From positions 146,497 to 210,496 of the forward strand of contig JAREIK010002660.1 in the NCBI GenBank assembly GCA_029783825.1: a stretch of DNA of 64,000 nt, in the 5' to 3' direction. A program made the position numbers and the translations under genes. Shown here piece by piece: positions 10,545-24,740 of this stretch. Below the pieces are notes generated by a model. The model did not search any database. It was not told the DNA's origin and saw only the letters and a list, made by a program, of their open reading frames with translations. This DNA is from Sapria himalayana (taxonomy: Eukaryota > Streptophyta > Magnoliopsida > Malpighiales > Rafflesiaceae). Each line of letters opens with the position of its first letter. The stretch's first letter is position 1.

Positions 10545-11580
10545 ATACTATAGTTATAGAAACTTTTAAAAAATATAATTAATACAAAATTTGAAAATTT
10601 TGAAATATAATAAAAATATAAATTTTTTCATTAAAGTTAAAAAAATAAATTAATATTTAAAAATAAATATATATATGTTTGCCCCTACTAAAATTTATAA
10701 GAATTAAACAATTGAGTAATAATTTTTCTATTAACTTTTAACATTCAGTCTCTATTAAAGTAATTAATATAACTTTTTTTAATTATCTTATCACTTTAAG
10801 TAATTTTTTGAATTTTAAAAAATATAAATGATATCAAATAATATGAAATTTTATGCCTTTAAAATTATTACATATTATCTTCATAAAAATTAATATGATG
10901 AATTCTTAAAAATTTATAACCATAAAAATTAAATTTTTATATATTTTTTAATATTAAGAGTATTTTATAACTCTTAGGAGAGTGAATAGAAGACAAATCA
11001 TCTTTTCATGTATGTCTTATTATATCAAGTTTGTTAATTTTATAGATATTTGATATTTTTTTATAAGGCTAAACATATATATATATTTTTAAATTGTTTA
11101 TATATTTATTGTTTTATTTATATTATAAAAAAAATTGTAAGTTGTATATTTTTTATTTGTACCTTGCTACACGCACATTAATTTAGTTGAAAAAATTTTG
11201 ATCGTAAAGAAAATAAATGAGTCTTTTTGTATTTAATATATATATATATATATATATATTATATTATTTATTTAATGTTTTTATAATTATAAATATAAAT
11301 ATTTTGGAAATATATATAATTTGTTATTTAATGTTTATTTTGTCGAGACTAAGTCCTCCATCTTTCTCCTGATATTTTCGAAGAATAAGCGACACAATTA
11401 CTCCACAGTCCTCCATTCATTCTCTCGACACCGACGCAACATAAACATATTCGAATTAAGCAATAATTTGTTATTGATTTGAGGTATATTTTCTACCCTA
11501 ATTCTTCATCAATTATCTTAACGCGTATTGATTCTGTTAATTTTTTTCATGAAATTCTTCTTCTTTAATCGTATACATTA
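10545..11580 (+). promoter_or_regulatory. Copy of the CACTA 5' promoter/leader region (region A)
   Basis: Aligns in the same orientation with 20178-20985 of CACTA-1. Shared words, in order: AATACAAAATTTGAAAATTTTGAAATATAAT, TAAACAATTGAGTAATA, GAGTGAATAGAAGACAAATCATCTTTTCAT, TTATATCAAGTTTGTTAATTTT, then an AT-box run, CTCGACACCGAC and TTGATTTGAG followed by GTATATTTT. The GAG/GT step (11484) is a good splice donor in both copies and is followed by a T-rich intron-like start. I infer a promoter with a non-coding first exon and leader intron. No transposase follows it here, so this copy is orphaned. Confidence 0.5.
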
Positions 11581-12885
11581 ATTTAATAATACTTATTGTG
11601 ATACATACCTAATGCATTTTTGTTGTGTTGGGAAGTAGGTATGCTAATATAAACTTAATTTAATTATACTTTTTTTAATACATATACTGTTAATTTAATT
11701 ATACTTTTTTTAAATACATATTCTGTTAATTTAATTATAATTGGATTGCTTATATAAATTTAATCCTATATAACACAAAATGGGTGTTTTGTGTTGGGCA
11801 GTGTGTATATAACACATAAATATATAAGTGTATTTTATTATATTTATAACTATAAAAATATTTTATATAAACATAACTATATATAAATATAACAATATAT
11901 ATATCATAATTTTATATATGATACATTTAATATACATGTCGTGTATTTCAGATATAATTAGTATTATACATATAACATTATATACATATTTTACACAAAT
12001 AAAGATATATTGACTTTATGACAGGATTTTAATAATGTATATTTGAAATTTATAAGTCATCATTATGAAATACACATCTAATAAATTTGCATTATGAAAA
12101 TATCTATTATTCCATAATGCCTTGCCTACCCAATAAGTATAATTAAATTAATATCTATAAACTATATTTTATACATGACTATTATAGAGAAAACCACACA
12201 CTCTAATAAAAATGTGAGAGTGTATTTAATATCTGTAAATTTAAAGTATAGTCACATTAATGTCCGTTAATGTCAAATTAATATCTGTAAATATTTATTG
12301 ATTGGTTTTCAATTAGTTCAAATAAAAATGTAATAGGCTTTATGTATACTGATACTAATTTACAAGACATTTAAATACATGTATATATTTGACTATATTT
12401 TAATTACTATGTTTAGTTAAATGCCACATAGGCTCCCTTATAAATACCCTAGCATTGACTATCAATATAATTCATACTGGATTAAAATATATAAGATATC
12501 CAGCTCATCTGACATACATTATTTCTTACATGAATTGATGCCGATGACATTTTGATGCATTTGAGAAGTTCCACATATATGGATGAGTAGCTCTCACATA
12601 TTTTATCACCTCTATAGCCATTAACTCATAAATTGTATACCCATGGACTTGATACTATTTACTTATTGTAAGCTAACCATAGAATTGTTTACTTGAGTAG
12701 ACACTAGAAACTATTTACTTATTGTAAGCTTAGATAATGAAAAAACTTTGATAATTAATCCAAATAATCAATATCTATGAAATTATAATCCAGATTCATA
12801 AAGTTCACTTTATTACTTGTTAAACTCATATACTTGTGATACATTTTACCATGCTATAAAATAACTAACACTTGCATTGATTTTT
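11581..12885. other. AT-rich region without genes
   Basis: No recognised coding sequence. A 20-bp exact direct repeat (CTATTTACTTATTGTAAGCT) occurs at 12655-12674 and 12711-12730. The stretch 11820-12010 has block-B-like ATAACTATATATAAATATAAC words. Confidence 0.5.
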
Positions 12886-12889
12886 GTAG

Positions 12890-13440
12890 TGTCTTGTCTC
12901 TCTATATTTTCAATATTTAATGGTCTTTGAGCTATTATAATTACAATGATTCTTAGATTTAGACCTCTTGTTTTTGATTTGCTTTGACATTTTCTCTTGG
13001 TTGAATTTCTTTCAATTAACTTTGTATATAATTCTAAAGAGGTTGATGTTTCACTTCTCTATCTCTGTTGAATATCCTTGCTGAGAATTAGATCTTGAAC
13101 ATCATCAAATTTCAATTTATTAGTTCTTGATGAACTATGAGCAACTATAATTGTAATATGATAATTCTTGATAGAGAACACAGAAGTATCAATGCACATA
13201 CTTCATCATTGAATTCAATACCAAACAAGCTTAATTGGGTTGTGATTGTGTTGACTTTATTAAGTTGTTGGGTCACTGATGTGCTATTTGTCAACTTCAG
13301 ATTGAAAAAACACCTCATCATGTGCACTTTTTTAGCATCAATTAGTTTTTCGTATATACTAGCAAGAGCCATCGTAAGCCTTACTATGCTCTTCTCATTT
13401 TTTATATTGAAAGTAAGTTTGTAAGATATCATATTTCAGA
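12890..13440 (-). pseudogene. Ty1/copia retrotransposon gag relic
   Basis: On the minus strand the 13432-13145 frame carries the copia gag (UBN2/Retrotran_gag-type) pattern: MRCFFNLKLTNSTSVTQQLN, then ITTQLSLFGIEFNDEV and ALILLCSL. This corresponds to the family's usual 'L..LKM.EG.S....LN.F..I..QL...G....DE..ALLLL.SLP'. Further downstream, TNKLKFDDVQDLILSKDIQQR, ETSTSLE and a Lys/Arg/Ser-rich tail ending near IKYWKY follow in shifting frames. They match the usual basic linker leading to the CCHC knuckle, whose cysteines are lost. Protease, integrase and reverse transcriptase are not found. Several stops and frameshifts show it is dead. It lies just left of the first GATA block. Confidence 0.8.
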
Positions 13441-13785
13441 TGAATTCAAGTGCTAGTATGTTCTCTTCTTTCTTCATAGATTTTATCATCTTCCTCAGAA
13501 GGGGTTGATATAGATTTTTCTAGTATATATAATCCTCCATCTATATTTTTAAAAATCCAAATTTCATTCTATAGATTTTTTTTTCACTTTTCCTTCAAAT
13601 GCAGTCATTACTCACTACAAAATATAAATTCTTCTAGACAATTCTTGCAAAACACTATGTATTAGAATTGAGAACACCTCTTTAACATGCTGATATTATC
13701 TGCAAAATTTTTACTATTTATTAAATTCATTATTATCATCAATAGTAACTTTGCCCTATGGTGCATCATAATGCACAACATAAAC

Positions 13786-13799
13786 CTCCAATACCAATT
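13786..13799 (-). other. Possible copia primer-binding site next to an LTR edge
   Basis: On the minus strand AACAATTGGTATTGGAGG resembles an LTR end (..CA) followed by an initiator-methionine tRNA site (usual TGGTATCAGAGC). It lies about 0.35 kb upstream of the gag relic, as expected. The LTR itself would be cut off by the GATA array at about 13829. Confidence 0.3.
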
Positions 13800-13828
13800 G
13801 TTGATAATAACTTGATTTCCTATTTGTT

Positions 13829-16800
13829 AGATAGACATTTAGATAAACTGACAAATATAAAGGTAAACAGATAGAATGAGTGATATATATATATATATAG
13901 AAAGATTGACAAATAGGCCGATAAATAGAAAGACAGTTAGATAGTTTGAGAGATAGAAAAATAGAAAGAAGATATATAAATTAATTGATAAATATAATAG
14001 TTAGATAGTTACATAGATATATAGATTGACATATAAACATTTTGACATAAAATAGATAGATAGAAGGATAAACAAATAGGCAAATATATTGATAAGCTTA
14101 TAGATAGATACATAGATATACAAATAGCCCGATAGATTGATTGATAGTCAGATTAATAGATAGACTAATAGAATTATAAACTAATAGACTGATAGATTGA
14201 GAGAGAGGCAGATAGATATTTAGAAAGACAAATAGAGAGATATATAAATAAATAATTAGAAAGACAAATAGATAGATAGATAGGTAGGCAGAGAGCTATA
14301 TAGATAGCTAGATAGATAAATAGATATAAAAAAAGATAGATAGATTAATTGATTGATAAATAGATAAATATATAGATATAAAGATAGATAGATATATTAT
14401 AGATATACAGATAGATAGATTAATTGATAGATAGATAGATTGATTAATAGATAAATAGATAGATATAAAGATAGATAGATAGATAGACATTTAGAAAGGT
14501 ATATAGATGGAGAGATAAATAGCTAGATATATATACAGATAGATAGATAGATTATTAGACAGATAGATAGACAAATAGATATAAACATAGATAGATAGAT
14601 AGACAGATAGATAGATAGATATATAGATAGATAGATAGACAAATAGATAGATAGGTTGATAGATAGATTTATATATAGATTGATATACAAATTTATTGAA
14701 AAATTAATCGACAAATTGATAGAGAGATTTATAGACTATTTGATAGACAGATTGATAGACATAATGATATACATAATGATAGATAGATATATAGACAGAC
14801 AAACACATAGAAAGATAGATACATACTTACAAAGATAAGATAGATAGATAGATAGATAGACAGACATATTGATTGATTGATATATAGATAGAAAGATAGA
14901 TATACAGATAGATAGATAGATAGACATACTGAAAGATAGATAGACAGATATATAGATAGATAGTTAGATAAACAAATATATAGACAAATAGATAGATAGA
15001 TATATAAATAGACAAATAGATAGACATATAGTTAGACAGATATATAGACACATAGATAGATAGATATATATATATATATATATATATAGATAGATAATAG
15101 ATAGATAAATTGATTGATTGACATTTAGATATATAGAAAGATAATAGATAGATAGATAGATAGAGACATGTAAAAAAATTGATAGATATATAGATAGAAA
15201 GATATAGAGATAAATAGATAGTTAGACATAAAGATCGATAGATAAATAGATATATCGATAGATATATAGACAAATAGATAGGTAGATTGATTGATTGATT
15301 GATATATATACATATAAATAGAAAGAAAGATAGATAGATAGATATATAGATAATTAGATAAATAGATAAAGAGATAGACAGATAAATAGATAGATAGATA
15401 TATTGATATGTAGATATATTGAGAGATAGATAGATATATAGATAGAAAGATTGACAGAATGATAGACATATAGATAGACAGATTAATAGACTTTATAATA
15501 GATAGATTAAAAGATTGATTGATATATATATTTAAAGAAATAATGATAGACAAATTGATAGTGAAAATGATAGATAGATTTAAAGACAGATTAAATGACA
15601 GATAGATAGACAGATACATAGATAAATTGATAAAAATATAGATAGACAGTTAGATAGATATATATATATAGATTGATTATTAGATAGATATATTGACAAA
15701 TAGATTGATAGATATAGATTGACAGATAGATAGAGATATAGATAGATAAAAAAATATTCGAATATATAGACATATAAATAGACAGAAAGATATACTAATA
15801 GATAAATAGATATATAGATAGAAAGATAGATAGGCATATAGATAGAAAGATAGATAGATATATCGATCGATAGATTCATAGATAGATAGATAAATAGATA
15901 GAAAAATAGATAGACAAATAGATTAATATACAAACATATAGATAAATATATAAAAAGATTAATAGATAAATACACAGATAGATAGTCAGATTGATAATTT
16001 TTTTGAAATTTAGATTGATAGACAGATTGATATATAGTTTGATAGCTTGATTGATACACAAATTAATAGATAGTTTAGTAAATATATTGAAAGATAGATT
16101 GATTGATATATTTATAAATAATTAGATAGAAAGATAGATAGACATTAAGATGAATAGATAGATAGACAGATAGATAGAAAATAAATATATAGATAGATAA
16201 ATGAATAGACAAATAGATAGGCAAAAAGATAGAAAGATAGAAAGATAGAAAAATAGATAGATAGATAAACATATAGATAGACAGATAGAAAGATATATTA
16301 AAAGATAGATTGACAGATAGATAGTTAGATAGATTGACACATAGATAAATATATAGATAGATAGATAGATCAATAGATAAATAGATAGATAGATAGATAG
16401 TAATATGGAAATATAGACAGATAGATAAATAGATAGTATATATTTCGATAGATAGATAGATAGATTGATAGATAGTTAGATAGACAAATAGATAGATAGT
16501 AATATGAAAATATATATAGATATATAAATAGATAGGTATATAGATAGATAGATAGATTGATTGATAGACATATAGATAATCAGATAGACAAACAGACAGA
16601 TAGACAGACAGACAGATAGATAGACATACAGATATATAAATAGATAGATAGATAGGTAGGTAGGTAGGTAGATAGAAAGATAGATATATAGATAGATAGC
16701 CATAAACATAGATATATAGATAGACAGATTAATAGACATAATAATAGACAGATTTATAGATAGATTGATAGACACATTGATTGACTGCTTGATAGACATA

Positions 16801-18626
16801 TTAAAAGATAGATTGACAGGCAGAATGTAAGACTGTTTGAAAGACCAATAGATAGATAGATAGATAGTCAAATTGATAAAAAGGTAGATAAATAGCTAAT
16901 ATAGAGAGATAAATAGACAGATTATTAGTCGAATAGATTGATAGATATATTGATTGAGAGATAGATTGAAAAATAAATAAATAGATAATATAATTGATAG
17001 ACAGATATATAGTCATATAGATAGACATATAGATATATAGAAAGATAAATAGATAGATACACATATAAATATACTGATAGATAGACTGAAAGATAGATAG
17101 ACAGAAAGACAGATAGATAGATAAATAGATAGACTGATAGATAAAAAGATTGTTAGAAAGAAAGAAAGAAAGCTAGATTATATATATATATATAAACATA
17201 GTTGCCAAATCAATAGGCAAATATATAAATAGATTAAAAATTATATAGGCAAATAGATAGGCAGATTGATAATTAGATTAAAAGATAGATTGAGAGATAG
17301 ATTTATAGCCAATTTAATTGCCAAATTGATACATAGATTGATAGACAAATTGGTAGATAGATTGTTAGACATATTTATATACAGAAATATATACATATAG
17401 ATAGTCATTTATATAGATAGATAGGTAGGTAGGTAGGTAGGTAGATATTAGATAGATAGATAGATAGACATAAAGATAGATAGAAAGATAGATAGAAAAA
17501 TAAACTGATAGAGAGATAGAGAGAAAGATAGATAGAAAAATAGACCAATAGATAGATAGATAATTAGATATATAAACAGAAAGATAGATAGATAGATTGA
17601 TTGATAGATTGATAAATAGACAGATAGATAGACAAGATAAAGACAGACAGATAGATACACAAATAGACAAACACATAAAAAGAAAGATAAATAGACGAAT
17701 AAACCAAAATATAAACAAACATATAGATAGATAGATATACAAACAAAAAGACAAATAGATAGACAGACAAATAGAAAGAAAGATATATAGACAATTAAAA
17801 AAACATATAGACATAAAGATAGATAGACAAATCTAAAGAAAGACAAATGGATAGTAAGATAGACAAATAGATTGATAGGTAGATAGACAAAAGATAGATA
17901 TACAAATATTTATATAGATAGATAGATAGATAAATAAATAGATAGACAAATAGTTATACAAATAGATAGATATATAGATAGATAAATTAATAGATAGATA
18001 GATAGATTGATTGATAAATAGATAGATAGTCATATAGATGGATGGATACACAAACAAATAGATAGACAAATGGACGGACGGACGGATGGATAGATAGATA
18101 GACATATATATAAAGAAATAGATATACATATAGATAGACAAACTGATAGATAAATAAATAAACAGACATTTATATATATAGATACACATATAGATAGATA
18201 AAAAGATAGATAGACTTATATACATACAAATAGATAGTCAAATATACAAAGCAATATATAGAGAGATAGATAGATAGACAGATAGATATACTGATAGATA
18301 GTTAGACAAATAGACTGACAGATACATATGTAGATAGATTCACAGACTGATAGACATACAGATAAACATACATATTGACTTATAAATATTCAAATAGATA
18401 GTCATATAAACAAATAGATAGACAGATAGTTAGTTAGATATATAGATATAGAGATAGATATAATATTAGATAGACAGAGAGGCTGATATATAGACAGATA
18501 GATAGCTATATAGATAGTTTGAAAGATAAATTGATAGAAAGATAATAAATAGATAGACATATTGATACATAAATAAATAGATAGATAGAGAGAACATAAA
18601 TAGGTAGATAGACAAATAGGTAGAAT
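13829..18626 (+). repeat. Degenerate (GATA)n array, block 1
   Basis: About 4.8 kb of GATA tetranucleotides with many single-base variants. It includes local runs of derived tetramers: GGTA (16651-16672 and 17421-17444), GAAA (about 17155-17172), GACG (about 18072-18087) and a (TA)n tract at about 15067-15089. GATA is on the + strand throughout. The left edge is abrupt against the copia relic; the right edge is the AAT duplication of CACTA-1. Confidence 0.97.
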
Positions 18627-18641
18627 TACTACAAGAAAAAT
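18627..18641 (+). repeat. CACTA-1 left terminal inverted repeat
   Basis: Fifteen bases matching the reverse complement of 32121-32135 except for the first base. Preceded by the AAT target duplication. Confidence 0.92.
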
Positions 18642-18654
18642 TCGATTTAGCTAG

Positions 18655-19660
18655 GTAATTTTTGCTAGGGATCAATCCATAGCTAAATTTCAATGGATTA
18701 GGTAGGGAACATCAAGGGATTAATGTTTTTTTAGAAAAAAAATTGCAACGGATTAGAGACGAATTTTTTTTTGTAAATTTCATAAAAAAATGCGGGAAAT
18801 TTAGCGACAAATTAGTGATGCAAGATTTTTGTAAAATCTATTCAAGAAAAGTGGGGTTTTTAGGGACAGAATTAGCGATTGATTAGTGATGGAAAATTTT
18901 CGTAAATTCCGCTCAAGAAAAGTAGGGAATTTATAGACGGATTAGCGACGGAATATCCCTTGCTAATACTAGCCATTATTTAGCAACGGATTCTCTCGCT
19001 AGTACAAGTCATTATTTAGCGACAGATTTAGCGAGGGATTTTTCCTCGCTAATACAAGCCATTATATAGTGATTGATTTAGCGAGGAATTTTCCCTCGCT
19101 AATATAAGCCATTATTTAGCGATGGATTTAGCCAGGGATTTTCCCTCGCTAATACAAGCCATTATTTAGAGATGGATTTAGCGAGGGATTTTACCTCACT
19201 AATAATATTTATCATTTAGCGACGGATTTAGCGATAGAATTTCTTCTGCTAATAAAATTCATTATTTAGCGATGGATTTAGCGACAAAATTTCTCTTGCT
19301 AATAAAATTGATGATTTAGCGACATATTTAGCAATAGAATTTTTATTGCTAATAAAATCCATTATTTAGCGATGAAATTTCCTTGCTAATAAAATCTATG
19401 ATTTAGCGACTGATTTAGTTACAAAATTTCCCTTCTAATTGAATCTATGATTTAGTGATAGATTTAGCAACGGAAATTTCCTTACTAATAGAATCCATGA
19501 TTTAACGATCGATTTAGCGACGGATTTAGCGATGAAATTTCTCATGCTAATAAAATCTATGATTTAGTGATAGATTTTCTCGAGCTAGTAAAATATGTAA
19601 TATAGCGACGAATTTTCTCTACCTTATAAAATTTATAATTTAGCTACAGATTTAGCAATG
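18655..19660 (+). repeat. CACTA-1 5' subterminal repeat array
   Basis: Around 14 diverged units with a period near 50 bp. Each carries ATTTAGCGACGGATTTAGCGA and then CCCTCGCTAAT...ATCC/AGCC; the best units lie between 18960 and 19210. Many units contain the palindrome TTAGCGAGGGA-TTT-TCCCTCGCTAA. In the En/Spm system such subterminal repeats bind the element's TNPA protein; the same role is inferred here. Confidence 0.9.
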
Positions 19661-20177
19661 GTATTTTTCTAACCAATATTTATTTATCTAATTTTTTTCT
19701 TTTTTATTAGTTTTAATATTTTATTTAATTTTGTTTATTAAATATATGTTAATGGTCTATAGATGAGCAATCCTTGAAACATACATTCTTCTTGTAAAAT
19801 CATAAAAAAATTATATTATAAATAAATAATTTAAAAAAACATCCAAATACAAAAAAAAATTATATATATTAGTAAGGACTAAATTAACTATTTATATGAT
19901 GTAATAATTTTTGATAAATTTATACAAAAAAATTTTCTAAAATTTAAAAAAAAGAAACTTAAAAATTTGTATTAAAGTAACATTAAATATTAAATTCAGT
20001 AAGTATAATAATTTTTTTCTTTATTTTAAAAATTAAATTAACATATATTAAAATTTCTATTAATATAATATAAATCAATTCATTGTATAATAAAATAGAA
20101 AATATTTTATAAATTATCTAAATTGACGAATAAACTATTAAAAATTAATATTATTATAAGTAAAAAAAATTTATTAT
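19661..20177. other. AT-rich spacer in CACTA-1
   Basis: Low-complexity AT-rich sequence; no gene or repeat unit recognised. Confidence 0.6.
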
Positions 20178-20985
20178 TATAGAAAACTTTTAAATAAATA
20201 AATAATACAATATTTGAAAATCTTGAAATATAATATAAAAATAATTTTTTTAATAAAGTTAAAAGAAAATAAATTAATATTTATAAATAAATACATAGAT
20301 GTTTCCTCTTAAAAAAATATATACTGATTAAATAATTGAGTAATATTTTGACTATTAGCTTACATTAATTTTTTATTAAAATAATAAATATGACTTAAAA
20401 ATTTTAAACGATAAAATATAATTTTTTATATATTTTTTAACATTAATAGTATTTTATAATTTTTAGGCGAGTGACTAGAAGGTAAATCATCTTTTCATTT
20501 ATGTCCTATTATATGAAGTTTGTTAATTTTGTACCTATTTGATTTTTTTTATAAGGCTAATCATATTTTTTTATTGTTTATATATTTATTGTTTATATTA
20601 ATATTATAATAAAATATTTTAAGGTGTTTATTTTTCATTTGTACCTTCGAACATGCAGATTAATTTTGTTTGAAAAATTTTTTATAGTTATTACAATTAA
20701 TTAGTCTTTTTGAATATATATATATATTATTTATTTAATGTTATAATAATTAAAAATATAAAAAATTTGATTATCTTCTTCGACACCGATTATCTTCTTC
20801 GACACCGATGCTTAAGTGATGCAAACCTCCGCAGAAGGCCATCCATCCCTCGACATAGACGCTTCAACATATATTTGATTTCGAGGTTTAAGTTTTAATT
20901 TTTATTTGATTTGAGGTACGTTTTATACATTTATTCTTCATCGATTAACTTGATTAGGCTTTAGTTTTAATGTTTCCGAAATTTT
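20178..20985 (+). promoter_or_regulatory. CACTA-1 promoter/leader region (region A)
   Basis: Homologous to 10545-11580 in the same orientation. It contains an (AT)n TATA-type run (about 20716-20730), a 21-bp tandem duplication of ATTATCTTCTTCGACACCG (20770-20810), and a splice-donor-like TTGAG/GTACG at 20916. It lies 4.7 kb upstream of the transposase start, so transcription through a long leader intron is plausible but inferred. Confidence 0.45.
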
Positions 20986-23140
20986 TCTCCTTTATTCATT
21001 GTGGTGTTTTGGATTGTGTATATATACTTAATCATATACATACTTCATGCAGTTGTGATATAATGCATTGTCATTGTGTGGATTTTGATGGTGCATAGTA
21101 GATATGCCGAATTAAAAATTTTTCAATATAAATAACTACATACTATATACAAAAATAGTATACATAAATATAAGTTTGCTTTAAATAAGTGTGTTTAAAC
21201 ATAACTATATATATATAACTATAAAAAAGTATACATAAACTATTTAAACATAATTATATCTATAATTTTTTTATTACAATATATGTGAAATGAAAAAATT
21301 GTTATGCATTGTTTGGCCATGTTGGTATTAAGTGGGTGAACTTCTTTATCATGGTTAGGGTGATTTTGATGCTATAGTTTGCTAGTATTTTTTTTTTGTT
21401 ATGGTTATAAATATTTTTATTTAAAACTTCAATTATTCATGGAACATTGCTAATGTTTTTGTTCACGGGTGTTCTTGAGTGAGGAGCACGAAAAAAAAAT
21501 ACATATGTTCTTGATTTATTATTCTAAAAAATAAATTTTTTAGAATAATTATTCAAAAACAAATAGTATAAATCTGTATTTTGCTATCATATGAATGATA
21601 AAATGAGAGAATGTGTGTGTATGATCATAGTTTGTGTTATTTATGATAAGTTTTTTAGTAGTGTATTATTTGATAATGTAAGTTTTTTGTCGTGTTCGTT
21701 TATTTTATGGTAGTGTGTATATGTGTTTAATAATTTTTGCATTATTAAAATTACTATGTGCTATGCATTTAACATCATTTTTGAAAAATCTAGAAAAGCC
21801 ATTTTGGTTAATCTATTCATAAATTTTGTAGTGTGTATGTGCGTGTGTGTGTGTAATAAAAATAACATGAATATATATATATATATATATTTTCTATTTA
21901 TTAATTCAACTCTATTAAGTATAGTTTGGGAAAGTGAAAAATAATTTTGTGATTTAATTCAAAATTATCATATTTAATTAACTGGTTTTATATTAGAGCT
22001 ATAATATTTTTCAAATTGGTTTGAAACCCATTGATGGTTATCTTTTGATAATCTTTGAGATTGGAAGGCATATCAATTGAATATTCATGTCTTTGCTTGC
22101 TCTATTGATTTGTTGTTGTTAGGTAACCAAACTTTTTGATTGATTAATCTTGTCATAGAAAAAATATTATTATTAAAGGAGACCATAGTTAGTCTTTCAA
22201 GACCTTAGTTTCTCCAATAAAGATGATTTGTAGAACATATATTACCAACCTCAAGACCATTTACCTTGTAAAGAAATGTATATTGATGTTGTATTATGGT
22301 TGATGTGTGAGATACATATATCACTATGCTCCTTCAAATCAAGGAAGTTGTCAACAATGGCAAATCAACCACTCAAACATATGCACTAACAAATGGATTC
22401 CTATATGTTGCAAGTTGATACTCATCTATTAATAATCTTGCACAATTCGTAATTAATTTACCCTTTATACTCTATTTGCATATAGATACTCATCTATTAG
22501 TAAGCTTTCTCAATTGAACTATAATCTATATTTTTATCTTTGATTCATGGGAAAGTATAATGGCATATACTATAGACCATGTTAAAGATAAAGCATAGAG
22601 AAATATTATCTCATCTATAAATGAGCATTCTCATTTGAAAGTAGATACTCATTTGTTGTAGTAGTAGTACAAGAAGAAGAAGTAGAAAAAGTTGAAGAAG
22701 AAGTAGTAAGAGAAGGAGAAAAAGTTTAAGATGATGAAAAGATTAGAGTACCCTTATAGCTCTTATGTAGCAATTACATGCATTACAAGAAATCCTAATC
22801 ATTCTAATCTTCAAATAGAAAAAAATATTAGGCTTGCATCTCTTAAATTACAAAACAAAATAACAAAATTAATTTAATATTATGCATTGATACCACTAAA
22901 AGGTAGGAATATTGCTTTGAGAATTATTTTCTTAAATTAGTTCAATTTTAAAATTTTATTAAATATAATTTTCTTGACAATGAAAGTATTATTCTTTATA
23001 ATATGTTGCATCCAAAAATAGCACTAACTTTTATCCAACTTTGCAAAAAAAAAGGAATTTCTCCATAACACTAATTATAATAATAATAATACATAATATT
23101 TTCATCCTTAATATATATATATATATATATAATGGATAAT
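20986..23140. other. Long intron-like stretch of CACTA-1
   Basis: T-rich and AT-rich sequence with no recognised coding segments. Stretch 22010-22760 is more balanced and ends in a GAAGAAGAAGTAG-rich patch (22665-22735). I could not assign it to a family. Confidence 0.45.
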
Positions 23141-23148
23141 TATGTTAT

Positions 23149-23477
23149 GGAATCCAAAAAAAATATCTATGATTTGGGTTATATTTTAGTACCTATATTC
23201 GGATACTCATAATTATCCCAATATAATTAAAAAAAACATTATGTATGAACTTTTTTCAGCTTACTCAATATGCAAAAATGAGTTAATGCATATGTTTATG
23301 CATACAGAGTATTTATGAACTCCATATGCATATTTTTTTGTTTAGGAAAAATTGAGTTTCTACATAAACTCATATGCATTCTTGAGTATATGCATTCCGT
23401 ATGAAAAAAGGAAGGTAATTATCAGTATAGAAATTTGGAATACCCAAATCATAAATATATTGGATTTGGATCCCCAA
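23149..23477. mobile_element. MITE-like foldback element nested in CACTA-1
   Basis: The left part GGAATCCAAA ... ATCTATGATTTGGGT pairs with the right part ACCCAAATCATAAATATA ... TTTGGATCCCC as inverted repeats. Inner segments pair more loosely (TATGAACTTTTTTCAGC with CGTATGAAAAAAGG). ATGTTAT occurs on both outer sides (23142-23148 and 23478-23484), which would be a 7-bp target duplication for a 329-bp non-coding element. Superfamily is not clear from the termini. Confidence 0.6.
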
Positions 23478-23871
23478 ATGTTATATTAAAATTAAAAATT
23501 GTAAAAAAATTATAATTATTTTCATGTTGGTTCCCCTTAACATTTTTTCATATAATATTATAACTTTTATCCTCTTTCGTTGCACCGAAATGCATCAGCT
23601 TTGTTTATCTCACATAAGTTTTTAAAAAATGTAAATCTAAAATAATAGTTTCAGAATTCAAAAATCAAATTTTCATTCTCATAGAGTTTACCAAAATATA
23701 CTTCTTCAAAGAAAATGATAGGTTAAAACTCAGGGCTTACACCTATTTAATGATGCCACCAACCATCCAACTAGTAACATTTTAGAAATCTTAGATTCAA
23801 AATTCTTTATCATTATAACGCAAGTAGGATTTGATTATTTTAAGTGTTTAGAATTATAAGTGTTTGTGTAA

Positions 23872-24740
23872 CTATAACTATACCTGCATTTAACTATATT
23901 TATAATTACATGTATAATAACATACAATATAATATTTAACTATATGTGTATAACTATGTATAAATATTTGTATAACTATATATAAATATTTGTATAATTA
24001 TATAACACTCTACAACATTAAATATAACTATATTTATAACTATGTATACATATATGTAAATCTATATATTTATTGATAACTTTATATATTTGTGTATGAC
24101 TATATGTATGAATATATTTATATATAACTATATCTTTAAATATATAAAAATATTAATAGCTATATATATTATATGTATAATAACATATAACTATAAATAA
24201 TTCTCTCTTACTATATGTATAACTATAAAAGCTTTATACATAACTAGATTTAAATATATAATTAACAACATGTATTTAAAATATATTTTTATATATTAGT
24301 ATAAAAAATGCATTTTAGAATTTCCATACCTATATATAACTATAAGTATAAATATATGAAATTATATGAAAAAATATATATACATACATTTATAAATATA
24401 AGTTTAACTATACGTGAACCTATATGTATACCCACATGTAACTATATTTATAATTAAATGTATAAAAACATACAACATAATGTTTCACTATATGTGTATA
24501 ACTATATATAAATATTTTGTATAACTATAAAAAACTCTATATAAATAAATAAACTATATTTTTAATTATGTAAACATATATGTAGACATATATGTAAATC
24601 TATATAATTGTTTATAACTTTGTATACATTTATTTATATTTACTTATAACTACTTGTATGCATATATCTATTTATAATTATATGTTAAACTAAATGTAAC
24701 TATTTAAAACTACATTTACGATATGTATCCTAACATATAA
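23872..24740. repeat. AT-rich minisatellite block B (copy 3)
   Basis: Aligns with 5393-6110 over most of its length, including the internal duplication (second half starts near 24400). Its presence inside CACTA-1 and around the ARF retrocopy ties the left arm to the same transposon family. Confidence 0.8.

Noticed and set aside
13614..13640. CACTACAAAATATAAATTC as another CACTA terminus
   Set aside because: No subterminal GCTAGGGA-type motifs follow on either side, and it falls between copia gag and its likely primer site.
14308..18693. Dozens of long minus-strand frames rich in Ile-Tyr-Leu-Ser (also in the other GATA blocks, up to 240 codons at 63105-63827)
   Set aside because: TATC repeats are stop-free in all three minus frames and always translate to the same four residues. 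These are artefacts of the tetranucleotide, not proteins.
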